Below are positions 52,387 through 61,788 of a stretch of DNA of 64,000 bases, in pieces. Position numbers and translations under genes: made by a program. The notes beneath the pieces are model-generated. The model made no database searches, was not told where the DNA came from, and saw only the letters and a program-made list of their open reading frames with translations. Origin of the DNA: DASWJZ01 sp963761005 (GTDB lineage: Bacteria; Pseudomonadota; Alphaproteobacteria; Rhizobiales; Afifellaceae); NCBI GenBank assembly GCA_963761005.1, contig CAVXFK010000015.1:124001-188000 (forward strand), written 5' to 3'. Positions within the stretch are counted from its first letter, which is position 1. Every line of letters begins with the position of its first letter.

Positions 52387-53040
52387 TCAGTCGGCCGCGC
52401 CCGCCGCAGCGACCAGCTTCTCCACATCCGGAAGTATCGCGGCAACAATCTTTGCGACGCCCGCCGCCGTCGGGTGCATGCCGTCCGCCTGGTTCAGCGT
52501 CGGGTCGGTCGCAACGCCCGCCAGGAAGAACGGATAGAGCGGCACGTCATATTGGGCGGCGAGCGCCGGGTAGATTGCGTCGAACTCTTTTCCATAGCTG
52601 TCGCCGAGATTGCGCGGCGCAAGCATGCCGGCGAGAAGCACCGCCTGCCCGCGCGCCTTGAGCTTCGCCACGATCTCCGAGAGCGCCTTCTTCGTCAGCG
52701 CCGGGTCGATGCCGCGGAGCGCGTCGTTGGCGCCGAGCTCCACGATGACGATGTCGGCGTCGGCCGGTACCGACCAGTCGAGCCGTGCCAGCCCGTCGAC
52801 CGCCGTGTCGCCGGATACGCCGGCATTCACGACCGGTACGTCATGCCCCTTCGCCTTGAGTGCTGCCGCAAGTTGCTCGGGGAAGGATTCGCCCGGCAGA
52901 ACCCCGTAACCCGCCGTCAGGCTGTCGCCGAGCGCCACGATCTCCACCGGCTTTGCAGCGGCGGGAAGAATCGTCGCCAGGAGGAGCGCGGCGGCGAGCG
53001 CGACGCGCTGGGCGGCCTGCGGCGTTTTGGACTTCTTCAC
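52387..53040 (-). CDS. SGNH arylesterase / TesA-like lysophospholipase
   Basis: The 217-residue secreted hydrolase has a signal peptide (AALLLATILPAAA). SGNH blocks are VALGDSLTAGYG (nucleophile Ser, near residue 40), Gly in NAGVSGDTA, Asn in ELGANDALRG and Asp/His in DGMHPTAAGV. It hydrolyses esters or thioesters in the periplasm. It is divergent from the YbbA/YbbP-type transporter, the same partnership as tesA-ybbA-ybbP in E. coli. Confidence 0.92.
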   Translation of the reverse strand: MKKSKTPQAAQRVALAAALLLATILPAAAKPVEIVALGDSLTAGYGVLPGESFPEQLAAALKAKGHDVPVVNAGVSGDTAVDGLARLDWSVPADADIVIVELGANDALRGIDPALTKKALSEIVAKLKARGQAVLLAGMLAPRNLGDSYGKEFDAIYPALAAQYDVPLYPFFLAGVATDPTLNQADGMHPTAAGVAKIVAAILPDVEKLVAAAGAAD

Positions 53041-53086
53041 GTGCTACCCATATGCCGAATTCCGCGTCTGATATAGGCGATCGGAA

Positions 53087-53794
53087 GTGAACGAACCCGT
53101 CATTCTGCTCGACAACGTCGATCTGACGCTGGGGACCGGCCCGGCGCGCGTACACGTGCTGCGCGGCGTCGATTTCTCCGTCGGCCGCGGTGAGAGCCTC
53201 GGCCTCGTCGGCCCGTCCGGATCGGGGAAGTCGACGCTGCTCATGGTGATCGCCGGTCTTGAGCAGATCGACAGCGGCCGGGTGGTCGTCGCTGGACAGG
53301 ACTATGCCGATCTCGACGAAGACCGTCTCGCGCGCTTCCGAGGGCGGGCGATAGGCTTCGTGTTCCAGGCCTTTCATCTGATGCAGACGATGACGGCGCT
53401 TGAGAACGTCGCCGTGCCGATGGAGCTTGCCGGACGCGACGACGCCTTTGACCGCGCCCGTGCGGTGCTCGACCAGGTCGGCCTCGGCGAGCGGCTCTCG
53501 CACTATCCCGCGCAGCTTTCCGGCGGCGAGCAGCAGCGCGTCGCGATCGCCCGCGCGCTTGCGATCGAGCCGGCGATCCTGATCGCCGACGAGCCGACCG
53601 GGAATCTCGATGCTGCCACCGGCGCTGAAATCGCCGATCTCTTGTTCTCTGCCGTCGCCGAGCGCGACACGACACTGGTGCTCGTCACGCACGACGTGGG
53701 ACTTGCGGCGCGCTGCGACCGGACGGTCAAGATCGCGGCGGGGCAAATTGATGCCGGTGCGGTGCCGCTCCGCAAAGCCGCCGCCCACTCATGA
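53087..53794 (+). CDS. ABC transporter ATP-binding protein (YbbA-like)
   Basis: The 235-residue product starts at GTG 53087. Walker A is GPSGSGKSTLLMVIAGLE (near residue 43), the ABC signature is QLSGGEQQRVAIARALA and Walker B is ILIADEPTGNLD. It belongs to the LolD/MacB group that works with FtsX-like permeases as a mechanotransmitter rather than an importer. It overlaps the permease start by four bases. Confidence 0.92.
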   Translation: MNEPVILLDNVDLTLGTGPARVHVLRGVDFSVGRGESLGLVGPSGSGKSTLLMVIAGLEQIDSGRVVVAGQDYADLDEDRLARFRGRAIGFVFQAFHLMQTMTALENVAVPMELAGRDDAFDRARAVLDQVGLGERLSHYPAQLSGGEQQRVAIARALAIEPAILIADEPTGNLDAATGAEIADLLFSAVAERDTTLVLVTHDVGLAARCDRTVKIAAGQIDAGAVPLRKAAAHS

Positions 53795-56344
53795 ACGTCG
53801 CCGACACCGCGATCGCCTTTCGCCTCGCGCTTCGTGAGCTGCGCGGCGGGCTCTCCGGCTTTTACGTTTTCGTCGCCTGCATCGCCCTCGGCGTCGCCGC
53901 AATCGCCGGCGTGAACTCCGTTTCGCGCGCCTTGACGGAGGGCATCTCGTCGGAGGGACGCGTCATCCTCGGCGGCGACATCGCCTACTCCTTCGTGCAG
54001 CGCGAAGCCTCGCCCGAGGAGCTGCGCTTCTTCCAATCGAAGGGCCGGGTGGGCGTCATAGCCTCGCTGCGCGCGATGGTGCGAAGCCCCGACGGGAGCA
54101 ACACGGCGCTGGTCGAGCTCAAGGCCGTCGATGCCGGCTATCCGCACGGCGGGACACTTCGCCTCGAAGACGGCTCGACCGACGGCCAAGGCCTCATGGC
54201 CGCGAAGGACGGCATCTACGGAGCGCTGGTCGCGCCGGAGCTTCTCGACCGGCTCCACGGGAAAAGCGGCGACCGCATCCTCCTCGGCACAGAGACGCTT
54301 CAAATCCGCGGCGTGATTCGCTCCGAGCCGGACCGGCTGTCGAGCGGCCTCGGCTTCGGGCCGCGCTTCATTGTCTCGATCGATGCGCTTGAGGCTTCCG
54401 GACTTGTGCGCCCCGGAAGCCTCGTCACCTGGACCTATCGCATGCGGCTCCCGGGTGGCGCGAACGACCTCGCCGCGATCGAGGCGCTTCGGACGGAGGC
54501 GGACGCGCTTTTCCCGACGGCCGGCTGGAACGTCCGCTCACGCGACGATGCCGCGCCGAGCCTTAAGCGGGACATCGAGCGCTTCTCTCAGTTCCTGACG
54601 CTAGTGGGACTGACCGCGCTCGTCGTCGGTGGCGTCGGCGTTGCGAACGCCGTGTCGAGCTTTGTCGACCTGAAGCGGCCGGCGATCGCGACGCTGAAGT
54701 GCCTCGGCGCGCGAAACGGTGTCGTCTTTCAGATCTATTTGATTCAGAATTCTCATCCTCGCCGGCGTTGGAATCGTGCTCGGCCTTGTCGTCGGCGCGG
54801 CTCTCCCGTTTGTCGCCAAGACGGCGCTCGCCGATCTGGTGCCGGTTTCCGGGATCAGGATCTACCCGGCTGAGCTCGGCTTTGCCGTCGTCTACGGGAT
54901 TCTCGTCACCCTTGGTTTCGCGCTCGGGCCGCTCGGCCGTGCGCGGCAACTGCCGGCCTCGAGCCTCTTTGCCGACCGCGCCGTGCATGCGCCGCAGCAG
55001 CCACCGGTCCTCTATCGCCTCGCACAGGCAGTGGCGCTCATCGCGCTTGCCGCCTTGGCCATAAGGCTTGCCGGCGATCGCAAGCTGTCGCTCTTCTATG
55101 TCGGTGCCGTCATCGCCGCATTCGTGGTGCTGCGGCTCGTGGCGATCGCCATCATGGCTGCCGCTCGCCGCGTCGGAACGGTGCCCGGGACGGCGCTCCG
55201 CCTCGCCGTCCGCAACGTCCATAGGCCCGGCGCGCTGACGCCGAGCGTCGTGCTCTCGCTCGGGCTCGGGCTGACGCTTCTCGTCAGCCTCGCTTTGATC
55301 GACAGCAACCTCCGCGGCCAGCTTTCCGGCGCGATCACCGAGAAGGCGCCGGCCTTCTTCTTCATCGATATCCAGGAGAACGAGCGAAACGACTTCGTGC
55401 GCCTGATCGAACAGACTGTTCCGGGCGGGATCGTCGAAACGGTCCCGATGCTCCGCGGCCGCATCGCGGAGGTGAACGGGACACCGGCTGCCGCGCTGAT
55501 CGGCACCAAGCATTCGAGCTGGGCGCTTCGCGGTGATCGCGGGCTCACCTATTCCGACACGCTCCCGCCGAATTCCACGCTCGTCGCCGGCACATGGTGG
55601 CCCAAGGGCTATGACGGCGAGCCGCTCGTCTCGCTCGAAAACGAGATCGCGGACGATCTCGGCATCAAGATCGGCGACACGATCACGGTGAACGTGCTCG
55701 GCCGCAACGTCACCGCGAGGATCGCCAATCTTCGCAAGCTCGACTGGGAATCGCTCTCCATCAATTTCGTGATGGTGTTCTCGCCGAACACCCTCAGCAG
55801 CGCGCCGCACACCGATATCGCGACGCTGCGGCTGCCGCCGGGCGCCGGACGCAACTCGGAGCGCGCGGTCCTCTCGGCTGTCACGAAGGCCTATCCGGGC
55901 GTCACGTCGATTTCGGTCCGTGACGCGATCGAGTCGATCAACGCGCTCGTCGCCGACCTGGCGCTCGCCGTCCGTGTGGCGGCGTCGCTGGCGCTGATCG
56001 TATCGATGCTGGTGCTCGGCGGTGCGCTCGCCGCCGGCCATCGCCAGCGCCGCCAGGACGCGGTGATCCTGAAGACGCTCGGTGCGACACGGCCCGTGCT
56101 CCTCTCCGCCTTCTCGCTCGAATACGGCCTCCTCGGGCTGGCAACGGCACTCTTTGCGCTTGCTGCGGGAACGGCGGCCGCCTGGTACGTGGTGAGCCAC
56201 ATCATGGAGATGGAGTTCACCATCTATCCAAGCGTCGCAGCGACGGCCGCGGCGACGGCGCTCGCCGTCACACTCGGCCTCGGCCTCGCCGGCACCTGGA
56301 GAATCCTCTCGGTGAAGCCCGCGGCGCTCCTGAAGAACCTCTAA
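53791..56344 (+). pseudogene. FtsX-like ABC permease (YbbP-like), one frameshift
   Basis: The N-terminal half (from ATG 53791) has RLALRELRGGLSGFYVFVAC and a first TM, a periplasmic domain, and FLTLVGLTALVVGGVGVANA. It leaves frame near 54748, where an extra A in CAGAATTCTC replaces the expected IQILILAGVGIVLGL. The C-terminal half (to 56344) has the second FtsX set, with RLAVRNVHRPGALTPSVVLS and TLGATRPVLLSAFSLEYGLL. Together about 850 residues and ten TMs are encoded, the normal YbbP size. Probably a sequence error. Confidence 0.88.
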
Positions 56345-56472
56345 ATCCGGGCATTAAAATCCCGTAACGTCACGGGTTTTCGCAGCGAAGGCTTGTGTGG
56401 CGGGCCTCATGTCGCCATATTCCGGCCCGAGCGCCCTTTGTGGCTGGGGCAACGCCTTACGGAGGATTTCCA

Positions 56473-57226
56473 ATGGCTGAATTCGACCGGCGGTACCAGA
56501 CTGCCGTTCGCAGCGGAGCCGGAGCACGGGTCGGTGCGATCGACCAGGGCCTGCGCGCCTTCATGCTCGGCATCTACAACAACATGGCGATGGGCCTCGC
56601 GCTGACGGGCATCGTCGCCTACGGCGCATACACGGCTGCGGTCGGCCCGAGCGGCCTGACGGCCTTCGGCACGCGCGATCTACACGAGCCCGCTGCGGTG
56701 GGTGATCATGCTCGCGCCGCTCGCCTTCGTCTTCGGCCTGTCGGCAACTGTGAACCGCATGCAGCCTGCGACGGCGCGGCTCGTCTTCCTCGCCTTCGCG
56801 GCGGTGATGGGCCTTTCGATGTCGTCGATCTTCCTGGTGTTCACGCATCAGAGCATCGCTCAGACCTTCTTCATCACGGCCGCGTCGTTCGGCGCGCTGA
56901 GCCTCTGGGGCTACACGACCAAGCGCGACATTTCCGGCTGGGGCTCGTTCCTGTTCATGGGCGTGATCGGCCTCGTGATCGCCATGCTCGTGAACATCTT
57001 CCTGCACTCGCGCGGCACTCCAGTTCGCCGTGTCGGCGATCGGCGTGCTGATCTTCGCCGGCCTCACCGCCTACGACACGCAGCGGCTGAAGAACACCTA
57101 CGACTTCGTCGCCGGCGATCAGGTCGCGGCGGGCCGCGCCTCCATCATCGGGGCGCTGCAGCTCTACCTCGACTTCATCAACCTGTTCATGTTCCTGCTG
57201 CAGTTCATGGGGACAACCGCAACTGA
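56473..57226 (+). pseudogene. Bax inhibitor-1/YccA family protein, three frameshifts
   Basis: ATG 56473 follows GGAGG. The frames join as MAEFDRRYQTAVRSGAGARV...SGLTAFG, IYTSPLRWVIMLAPLAFVFG (change near 56674), VNIFLHS, then ALQFAVSAIGVLIFAGLTAYD (change near 57013), and LQFMG plus a stop TGA at 57224 (change near 57211). The assembled protein has seven TMs and the BI-1 motif DTQRLKNTYD. A strong terminator at 57253 supports this end. BI-1 proteins conduct or regulate Ca2+/H+ leak; the role in bacteria is uncertain. Confidence 0.82.
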
Positions 57227-57252
57227 CGGCAGCGGACACGAAAGATTCGAAA

Positions 57253-57281
57253 CGCGGCGCCTCGGCGCCGCGTTTTTTTTT
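57253..57281 (+). terminator. rho-independent terminator after the BI-1 gene
   Basis: CGCGGCGCC (57253-57261), loop TC, GGCGCCGCG (57264-57272), then nine T residues. This is the strongest terminator in the window. It lies 26 bases after the restored stop of the BI-1 gene. Confidence 0.92.
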
Positions 57282-57331
57282 GCCTTCCCCTGCTCGACGC
57301 CGATGCGCTGGCGCGATAAGCGGCATGCTTG

Positions 57332-57876
57332 ATGCCGCCCGATTTCCTGCTCCGCCCGACCGAGGAGCGCGACCTTCCGCCATCACGGCGATCTATGCAG
57401 ACGCGGTGCTGAACGGCACGGCATCCTATGAGCTCGAGGCTCGCCGAGCGTCGACGGAGATGACCCGGCGCTGGCACGAGCTCGTGGCTAAGGGCTATCC
57501 GCATCTGGTCGCAGTCCGTGGCGATGCGGTCCTCGGCTACGCCTATGCCGGCCCCTACCGGCCGCGGCCCGCCTACCGCTACTCGGTCGAGGACAGCATC
57601 TACATCGCGCCCGAGGCGCATGCGCGCAGGCATCGGACGGGCGCTGCTCGGCGAGCTGATCGCGCATCTGCGAAGAGAAAGGGGTTTCGGCAGATGATCG
57701 CGGTGATCGGCGGCGGCACCGAGCATCCGGGCTCGGTCGGCCTGCACCTTGCGCTTGGCTTTCGCGAGATCGGGGTGATCGAAGCCTCCGGCTTCAAGCA
57801 CGGTCGATGGCTCGACACCGTGCTGATGCAGCGCGCGCTCGGCCCGGGGAAGACGACGCTTCCCGAAAGCGCGTGA
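57332..57876 (+). pseudogene. GNAT family N-acetyltransferase, about four indels
   Basis: ATG 57332 gives MPPDFLLRPTEERDLP, the usual start for phosphinothricin/pat-type GNATs. One base appears missing near 57379, after which AITAIYADAVLNGTASYELE continues. Extra bases near 57628, 57667 and 57681 hide the acetyl-CoA motif. When corrected it reads HARGIGRALLGELIAHCEEK G, then QMIAVIGGGTEHPGSVGLH and LALGFREIGVIEASGFKHGR. The net change returns to the original frame, which ends at 57876. Confidence 0.78.
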
Positions 57877-57906
57877 CGCTCGAGCCGCTCTGCAGCGAGG
57901 CGGCGC

Positions 57907-58278
57907 TTAGGCGCCGACCAGCGAAAGCTTCGGCTTGTCGAGGAACTTGAGCACGCCGGCGAACTCGTGGCCGCGCTTCAGGATCAGGCCGGTGGCGGCG
58001 ACGATCCGGTAGGCGCCCTGTTTGCGCGCCAGTGCCGGGACCTTTTCGACCCGGTACATCGGCATCTCGCTGGTGCGCCTGAAGATCGAGAACACGGCGC
58101 GGTCCGCGAGATGGTCGATCGCGTAATCGCGCCACTCGCCCTCGGCGACCTTGCGCCCATAGACCCTGAGGATGGCGTCGAGCTCGCTTCTGTCGAAGGA
58201 CACCCGGTGGGATGCGGACGGACGGAAATTCGTGGCGATCCGCCGTCCGTCGAAAGACCAGTCTTCACTCTCGCTCAA
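57907..58278 (-). CDS. DUF2794 family protein
   Basis: The 123-residue product contains SFDRSELDAILRVYGRKVAE, GEWRDYAIDHLADRAVFSIF and AYRIVAATGLILKRGHEFAG, the DUF2794 pattern common in alphaproteobacteria. Function unknown; no signal peptide or TM. The start TTG 58278 is chosen because it follows AAAGGAGG at ideal spacing; upstream ATG codons at 58296 and 58308 lack such a site. Confidence 0.88.
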   Translation of the reverse strand: MSESEDWSFDGRRIATNFRPSASHRVSFDRSELDAILRVYGRKVAEGEWRDYAIDHLADRAVFSIFRRTSEMPMYRVEKVPALARKQGAYRIVAATGLILKRGHEFAGVLKFLDKPKLSLVGA

Positions 58279-58308
58279 TCGCGCCTCCTTTCGCATTGAA
58301 GAAAGCAT

Positions 58309-58687
58309 AGCGCGAAAGCGGCCGGTTGCAGCAACAATTCATTGACCGCCGAGTAGGCGCTGATTCCGATGCGAGTAGGCAATTCCACAATGATGCCCCA
58401 ATTCAGCCTTTCGCGCGCCATGCTACCTGCCGATCCTTTCATCGTTGCCTCAGGCCCGGCAATGGAAGGCGGCGGAAATCCAGCCCCCAGCCCCCAACGT
58501 CTTCCAGCCGGGGAAGTCAGTATGGTTCAATCCCCCAGAGGTACACCCTAGGCCGGCCCTTCGGGCCGGCCTTTTTCGTGGGTTCCTGGCGCCCGACGAT
58601 CCTCACGCTCTGTGGCAGCTGCGGCCTTCAAGGCGCCGCGCGAGCGTCTAGTATTCCTTTCGTCGAAGCGTGATTCGGGGGGCGAGC
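58309..58687. other. 379-base gap between DUF2794 and thpR
   Basis: Most of this gap carries no recognised gene. It contains a possible 60-codon ORF (58369-58551), which ends directly at a strong terminator (58551-58576). An unannotated small gene or small RNA could be encoded upstream of that terminator. Confidence 0.4.
58551..58576 (+). terminator. rho-independent terminator with no known gene before it
   Basis: GGCCGGCCC (58551-58559), loop TTC, GGGCCGGCC (58563-58571), then TTTTT. It is in the right orientation to end a rightward transcript, but no recognised rightward gene lies upstream within 600 bases. The nearest one, the GNAT gene, ends at 57876 with DUF2794 between. Confidence 0.85.
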
Positions 58688-59224
58688 ATGCCGCGTCTGT
58701 TCACCGCGTTGGAAATCCCCGCCCAGATCGCCTTCCAGCTCTCGCTGCTTCGCGGCGGCCTTCCGGGCGCCCGCTGGATCGACCCGGAGAACTACCACAT
58801 CACGCTCCGCTTCATCGGCGACATCGACCCGCGGATGGCCGACGAGATCGGGCGGGCGCTGACGCGTGTCGACCGGCCGGGGTTCGAGCTTTCGCTTTCC
58901 GGGCTCGACGCCTTCGGGGGGAAGAAACCGCACTCGATCGTCGCCTGCGCGAAGATTGCGCCAGCGCTCAGGGAGCTGCAGGCGGAGCAGGAGCGCATCA
59001 TCCAGCGGATCGGGCTTGAGGCGGAGCGGCGGAAATTCCGGCCGCATGTGACGCTCGCCCGAATCAGAGGGGCAAGCGAGTCCGACGCGGCGAACTACCT
59101 TGCGCTCCGCGGCGATTTCCGCACGACGCCCTTCCCCGTCGGCCGCTTCGTGCTCCTCTCCTCTCGCGCCTCGAGGGGCGGCGGGCCCTACATCATGGAA
59201 GAGGCGTATCCGCTCGCGGCTTGA
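58688..59224 (+). CDS. thpR: RNA 2',3'-cyclic phosphodiesterase (2H family, ThpR)
   Basis: The 178-residue product starts MPRLFTALEIP at ATG 58688. Its two HxTx motifs, YHITLRFIG (near residue 38) and HVTLARI (near 122), are the catalytic histidines of 2H phosphodiesterases. ThpR-type enzymes hydrolyse 2',3'-cyclic phosphates and were first described as RNA ligases. It is convergent with imuB, at the position where dnaE2 often lies in alphaproteobacterial imuAB operons. Confidence 0.92.
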   Translation: MPRLFTALEIPAQIAFQLSLLRGGLPGARWIDPENYHITLRFIGDIDPRMADEIGRALTRVDRPGFELSLSGLDAFGGKKPHSIVACAKIAPALRELQAEQERIIQRIGLEAERRKFRPHVTLARIRGASESDAANYLALRGDFRTTPFPVGRFVLLSSRASRGGGPYIMEEAYPLAA

Positions 59225-59234
59225 CGATGCGGGA

Positions 59235-60917
59235 TCACGCGAACAGCCCGTGCACATACCAAAGCGGGCTCGCCGTCTCACGGCCGTAGAGGCCTTCGCG
59301 GAAGAGCCAGTAGCGGCGGCCGCTTCGATCCTCCACGCGGAAATAATCACGCGTCAGCCGCCCGTTATCTTCCACCCGCCACCATTCCGGCGCGATGCGC
59401 TCCGGCCCCTCGGCGTGCAGCACCTCGTGCACGACGCGGCGCCAGCGGAAGCGGAGCGGCGGGCCGTCCGGCACTCCGGCGAGCACCTCCACGGGCTCGG
59501 GTTGCTGGAAGAGCCTGAGCGGTCGGACGGGAGGGACCTCTTCATTCTCCGGCATACCCCAAGCCGAAGCGACTGAAGCTCCAGCCCCCCTCCCGAAGTT
59601 TGCTTCCGCTTCGCGTTGCAAACTTCGACCTCCCCTCAAGGGGGAGATTACACGGGGCGGAGCGGGGCGATTGTTCTCCGGCGCCTCTGCGGCCGCCGTC
59701 GCAAGCGGCCGCGACTGGACGGCGCGCTCGGGGATATGCGTGTCGAGTGGCTCAAACCGCGTGATGCGGGCCGGCCCAAGACGCGCGCCGAGCCGGTCGT
59801 AGAGGCGCTGAAGGCCGGCGGTCTCATTCTCTTCGCCGGAAAGATCGATCTGCGCCGCCGCAAGCGGCTCGGCACTAAGCACCGCAAGCCGCACCATGTC
59901 GAAGCCGAAGCCGGCGTCCCAGTCGGAGCCGAGCGCCGCGAGTCGCTCTGAAAAAAGCGCCGTCACGTCTTCCGCCCCGCGCACCGGCGCCGCCGTGCCG
60001 ACCGAAGCGCGGGAAACCGCGCCGTCGGTGCGGTAGAAGGCGACTTCGAGAAGGCGCGCGCCGAGCCCGTGCCGCTCGAGCGCCGGCGAAAGCGTGTTGG
60101 CGAGCGCGGCCACCGTCGCAAGCAGCGAAGTCTCGTCGACGACCGGCTCGGCGAAGCGCCGCTCGATGGAAAGCCGCGGCGCCGGGCGGCGCGGCGACAG
60201 CACCTCGTCGAGATGCCCGAGCGCCTGGTCGAGGCGGGTGACGAGGCCGATGCCGAAGCGGGCGGCGAGCGGCGCGCGCGGCTTGCCGATCAGCTGCCCG
60301 ATCCGCTTCAGCCCGAGCCGGTCGAGGAGCGCCTCCGTCTCCGCGCCGATCCGAAGCGCCGCCACCGGCAAATCGGCGATCACCTCCGCCTCTTCGCCAG
60401 CCGGGATACGCCCGCCCGCGCCGTAACGGGCGCATGCCCATGCGACGCCGGCAGTGGAAGCTACGGCGCCCCGTGCCGCAAAGCCCTGGCGCGCGAGGCG
60501 GTCGAGGCAGTCGGCGAGAAGCGCTGCCTCCCCATCCTCGTCGCTGTCGCTCCTGGCGAAGAGATGCGCGCAGCCGGAAATATCGAGGAAAAGGCCGTCG
60601 GGCGGATCGAGAGCTATGAGAGGCGTATAGCGGTCCGCCCAGTCGGCGAGCTTTTCGAGAAGCGCACGGTCGGCCGCCTCGTCCGCCTCCACCACGAAAA
60701 GGTCGGGAACGGCGCCCCGCGCATCGGCAAGGCTGGCACCGAGACGGATACCGCGCCGCTCTGCGAGCACGTCGACGGCGGTGACGCGAAGCGCGTTCTT
60801 GATCTTCGCCACGACGGCGAGCGGACGCCCCTCAGGAGGCGCGCTGAAAGAGATCCCGCGCCGCCGGATGAGCCGATCGGTCGGGAGGCGGGGCAGGAAG
60901 AGGCTCAGGATGCGCAC
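59235..60917 (-). CDS. imuB: ImuB, Y-family DNA polymerase-like mutagenesis protein
   Basis: ImuB works with ImuA and DnaE2 in SOS mutagenesis. It is Y-family-like but lacks the catalytic acidic residues of active polymerases. GTG 60917 gives RILSLFLPRLPTDRLIRRRG; GTG 60923 is an alternative. The 560-residue product includes PPDGLFLDISGCAHLF and ADLPVAALRIGAETEALLD RLGL (HhH). At about residues 420-452 a mosaic palindromic repeat is translated in frame (59572-59668). Its start overlaps imuA by 86 bases, so the two are coupled. Confidence 0.9.
   Translation of the reverse strand: MRILSLFLPRLPTDRLIRRRGISFSAPPEGRPLAVVAKIKNALRVTAVDVLAERRGIRLGASLADARGAVPDLFVVEADEAADRALLEKLADWADRYTPLIALDPPDGLFLDISGCAHLFARSDSDEDGEAALLADCLDRLARQGFAARGAVASTAGVAWACARYGAGGRIPAGEEAEVIADLPVAALRIGAETEALLDRLGLKRIGQLIGKPRAPLAARFGIGLVTRLDQALGHLDEVLSPRRPAPRLSIERRFAEPVVDETSLLATVAALANTLSPALERHGLGARLLEVAFYRTDGAVSRASVGTAAPVRGAEDVTALFSERLAALGSDWDAGFGFDMVRLAVLSAEPLAAAQIDLSGEENETAGLQRLYDRLGARLGPARITRFEPLDTHIPERAVQSRPLATAAAEAPENNRPAPPRVISPLRGGRSLQREAEANFGRGAGASVASAWGMPENEEVPPVRPLRLFQQPEPVEVLAGVPDGPPLRFRWRRVVHEVLHAEGPERIAPEWWRVEDNGRLTRDYFRVEDRSGRRYWLFREGLYGRETASPLWYVHGLFA
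59572..59668. repeat. mosaic palindromic repeat inside imuB
   Basis: GAAGTTTGC (59595-59603) pairs with GCAAACTTC (59618-59626). CTCCCCTCAAGGGGGAG (59630-59646) forms a second stem, and CCCCCCTCCCGAAG precedes. The CCCCTC...GGGGGAG style matches repeats seen beside genes in Rhizobiales. It is translated within ImuB on the opposite strand, as PPRVISPLRGGRSLQREAEA. Confidence 0.7.
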
Positions 60918-61767
60918 GGGCACCCCCCTCCCCGCTTTCGCTTCCAGCCCTGCTCCCGCGTTCGGCAAAGCTTCGCTCATGGGAATTCCACTCCACCGTG
61001 AAGACGCCGGTCGGCCCGAGGCGGTTCTTTTCCAGATGAAGGCGCCAGGCCATGCGGCCGATGCCTTGGGCGAAGCCGCCGATCTCGCCCGCCGGCGCTG
61101 GCGACACGGCAAAGCGCAGCTCCGCCGCGCTCGGCTCGGCTTGCGCATTGCCAAGCCGCAGAAGGAATCCGGCGACGCCCTTGTCGCGGGCGCGAAGCGC
61201 GCAGCGGCGAGTGGCGGAAAGGTCGAGCGACGCCTGGCGAAGCTCGCAGACCGCAACGCCAAGGCCGGTGCAGGAAAGCGCCGCCTCGAACGCCCAGAGC
61301 GCTTCCGTCTCGGTGCGCACGGCGACCTCTACGACGCGGCGCGGATCGAAGCCGAGCGCCTTAAGCCCCGGCGCGTAAAGCCTGCCCGTCTCGCGCCGCG
61401 CATCGGCCTCGCTGATCCAAAGCGTCGAAGCGGCGAAGCCGGAAGCGGCAAGGCGTGCGACGAGCGCCATGACGAAGCCGCCGGCAGCACCCCCGTCGCG
61501 GCTTTCGCCGGCGCGGATTTCCAGGAGCGTGGCAAGCGGCAGCCCGCCGCCGAGCGCCAAATCGAGCGCGGGAAGGCCGAGAGGAAGCCGCGTCCGACCC
61601 ACCCGCCCCTTAAGGTCGGCGGCAGCGCGGACAACAAGGCCGCCGGAAGCCTCGACGCCCGCGGAATCGAGCGCCAGCCGGTCCTCCTCGGCGAGGCGGC
61701 CCTCGATCTGGGCGATGTCTCGGCGCAGGCGCGAAAGCTTCGCCTGCGCCGTGGCGTTGATGGCCAT
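60832..61767 (-). CDS. imuA: ImuA, SOS-induced RecA-like mutagenesis protein
   Basis: ImuA is a RecA-superfamily protein needed for DnaE2-dependent mutagenesis. The 311-residue product has LPLGLPALDLALGGGLPLAT (near residue 65), a RecA/SulA-like nucleotide-binding core, AGGFVMALVARLAASGFAA and LHLEKNRLGPTGVFTVEWN. It starts at ATG 61767, 22 bases downstream of a LexA box. It overlaps imuB. Confidence 0.88.
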   Translation of the reverse strand: MAINATAQAKLSRLRRDIAQIEGRLAEEDRLALDSAGVEASGGLVVRAAADLKGRVGRTRLPLGLPALDLALGGGLPLATLLEIRAGESRDGGAAGGFVMALVARLAASGFAASTLWISEADARRETGRLYAPGLKALGFDPRRVVEVAVRTETEALWAFEAALSCTGLGVAVCELRQASLDLSATRRCALRARDKGVAGFLLRLGNAQAEPSAAELRFAVSPAPAGEIGGFAQGIGRMAWRLHLEKNRLGPTGVFTVEWNSHERSFAERGSRAGSESGEGGARAHPEPLPAPPPDRSAHPAARDLFQRAS

Positions 61768-61788
61768 GGCGGTCTCGGATACAGTATT

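Noticed and set aside
54563..56200. 545-codon minus-strand frame opposite the FtsX-like permease
   Set aside because: Low-complexity charged translation and no start site; the plus strand encodes a family-typical permease.
58440..58500. Possible SRP RNA (4.5S) because of an AGGCCCGGCAATGGAAGGC-like segment
   Set aside because: The conserved GGAAGCAGC apical motif is absent, and no complementary arms are found.
58515..58540. tRNA-like T-loop GGTTCAATCC
   Set aside because: No pairing T-stem, acceptor stem or anticodon arm around it.
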